A DNA stretch of 6,782 nt from Desulfofustis sp. (lineage in GTDB: Bacteria > Desulfobacterota > Desulfobulbia > Desulfobulbales > Desulfocapsaceae): assembly GCA_029287755.1 (NCBI GenBank), contig JARFQM010000187.1, positions 1 through 6,782 on the forward strand, read 5' to 3'. A model generated the notes under the pieces. It searched no databases. It worked only from the letters and a program-made list of their open reading frames with translations, and had not been told where the DNA came from. This document shows, piece by piece, positions 6,036 through 6,782 of this stretch. Numbering within the stretch: position 1 is the first letter of the stretch; each line of letters opens with the position of its first letter. The translations under genes were made by a program, and so were the position numbers.

Positions 6036-6461
6036 GTGATCAAGCTAGACTGGACACTGTTCCTGCAGTTTGCCAACTTCATGATCCTGATGGTTGTGCT
6101 GAACGCTCTCCTGTTCAAACCTTTACGGGCCGCTTTGCAGGCACGCAGGGAGGCGATAGAGAGCTCCAAAGCCAAAGTTCATGACATCGACGAACAGGTG
6201 CAGGCGCAAATTGCCCGCTACGAGGCCCAACTTCAGGAAGCTCGTCTGCAGGGCGCCCAGGAACGTGCGACCTTGCGCAAGGCCGGACAGGAAGAGGAAG
6301 CCCGTATCCTTGGTGCTGCGAACCAGACGGCTGCGGTAAAACTGCAAACCATCAAGGAACAGATACAGGAAGAGGCAGGCACTGCACGCCAGGCCCTGCG
6401 CGATGAGACCGAGGACCTGGCCAGGGAGATTGCCGGCAAGGTTCTGGGGAGGGCCATCTGA
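6036..6461 (+). CDS. atpX: F-type ATP synthase F0 subunit b' (b-like peripheral stalk subunit)
   Basis: Subunit b' pairs with b to form the peripheral stalk that holds the F1 head against the rotating ring in the inner membrane. The 141 residues fit the short b' type. MIKLDWTLFLQFANF leads into one membrane segment, about residues 7-27, ending LLFKPL. After it comes a long charged, alanine/glutamine/glutamate-rich helix (about 30-135) of coiled-coil character, with RREAIESSKAKV close to the membrane and REIAGKVLGRAI at the end. The start is GTG with GAGGT 6 bases upstream. Its stop TGA overlaps the atpF ATG by one base (TGATG). The presence of a second b-type gene directly downstream is why I call this b' rather than b. 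Upstream is a bactofilin gene, not the a and c subunits, so the F0 rotor genes must lie elsewhere. Confidence 0.93.
   Translation: MIKLDWTLFLQFANFMILMVVLNALLFKPLRAALQARREAIESSKAKVHDIDEQVQAQIARYEAQLQEARLQGAQERATLRKAGQEEEARILGAANQTAAVKLQTIKEQIQEEAGTARQALRDETEDLAREIAGKVLGRAI
6446..6453 (+). promoter_or_regulatory. Ribosome binding site of atpF
   Basis: GGGGAGGG inside the last codons of atpX lies 7 bases before the atpF ATG at 6461. With the TGATG stop/start overlap it suggests coupled translation of the two stalk subunits. Confidence 0.6.
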
Positions 6462-6782
6462 TGAAGCACAACATATATATCTATAGAGCCCTTCTTCTTT
6501 GTCTCTTTATCCTGGCCCCTGTTGCAGCTTTTGCTGCCGGTGGTGGCGGACATGCTGACAGCGGCGCAGTCCTTAAGGATTTTATCTACCGCTGTTTCAA
6601 CTTTGCTCTGATGGCCGGTTTACTCGCCTACTTTGTGACCGAGCCGATCCGCAAAGGTCTCAAGGGGCGCACTGAAGAGATTGAAAAAACCCTTGCTGAT
6701 GCTGAGTCAGCCAAAGCCGCTGCCGAAGCAAAGCATAAGGAATACAGCGAGAAGCTGGCCAAAGCGACCGAAGAGATTGCCG
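6461..6782 (+). CDS. atpF: F-type ATP synthase F0 subunit b, 3'-truncated by the window edge
   Basis: This is the second peripheral stalk subunit. 107 codons are visible and the frame is open at the window end. The N terminus MKHNIYIYRALLLCLFIL continues to APVAAFA-AGGGG, which looks like a Sec signal peptide: basic start, hydrophobic core (about 10-24) and an A-F-A cleavage site after residue 25. A short Gly/His stretch follows, then the true b-subunit membrane segment FIYRCFNFALMAGLLAYFV (41-59), EPIRKGLKGRTEEIEKTL and an alanine/lysine/glutamate-rich coiled coil. Homologues are about 200 residues, so roughly half is missing. It overlaps atpX by one base and probably precedes atpH and atpA. 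The early codons (ATA TAT ATC TAT AGA) are AT-rich compared with the rest of the window. Confidence 0.92.
   Translation, partial: MKHNIYIYRALLLCLFILAPVAAFAAGGGGHADSGAVLKDFIYRCFNFALMAGLLAYFVTEPIRKGLKGRTEEIEKTLADAESAKAAAEAKHKEYSEKLAKATEEIA

Overview
The window is a conserved, chromosomal, origin-proximal region with seven genes and one gene fragment, all on the + strand: 3' part of mnmE, mnmG, rsmG, parA, parB, a bactofilin gene, atpX (ATP synthase b') and the 5' part of atpF (ATP synthase b). The order mnmE-mnmG-rsmG-parA-parB is typical of the replication-origin neighbourhood of many bacteria. Continuation into a bactofilin and then a b'/b ATP synthase operon is an arrangement I associate with Desulfuromonadales (Geobacter, Pelobacter and Desulfuromonas relatives). 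The moderately GC-rich codon use and the b-subunit with an export-signal-like N terminus agree with that. The assignment comes from gene order and recognised protein motifs, not from a database search.

Layout. Bases 1-1032 encode the G domain and C terminus of MnmE. Bases 1033-1127 are a short spacer holding two strong parS-like 16-mers in inverted orientation, the expected loading sites for the ParB encoded 3.5 kb downstream. Bases 1128-2975 (mnmG, TTG start) and 2984-3622 (rsmG) form a tight pair. Together with mnmE they supply tRNA wobble-uridine modification (MnmE-MnmG complex) and 16S rRNA m7G methylation (RsmG). Bases 3623-3766 are a 144-base spacer with weak promoter-like elements. parA (3767-4528) and parB (4537-5394) follow 8 bases apart and, with the parS pair, make a complete ParABS chromosome segregation system in one window. 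The bactofilin gene (5440-5859) lies 45 bases after parB; its start region is a 27-bp tandem duplication carrying two equivalent ribosome-binding-site/ATG units in one frame. Bases 5860-6035 hold a perfect TTGACA box, a GC-rich hairpin with a T tract, and a doubled GTATAC motif: the control region ahead of the ATP synthase genes. atpX (6036-6461, GTG start) overlaps atpF (6461 to the window end) by one base.

I see no mobile element, CRISPR array, tRNA or rRNA gene, phage gene or defence gene, and no wholly new system. The observations most worth following up are the inverted parS pair between mnmE and mnmG, the duplicated bactofilin start that predicts two N-terminal isoforms, the promoter-then-terminator arrangement in front of atpX, and the signal-peptide-like N terminus of the ATP synthase b subunit.
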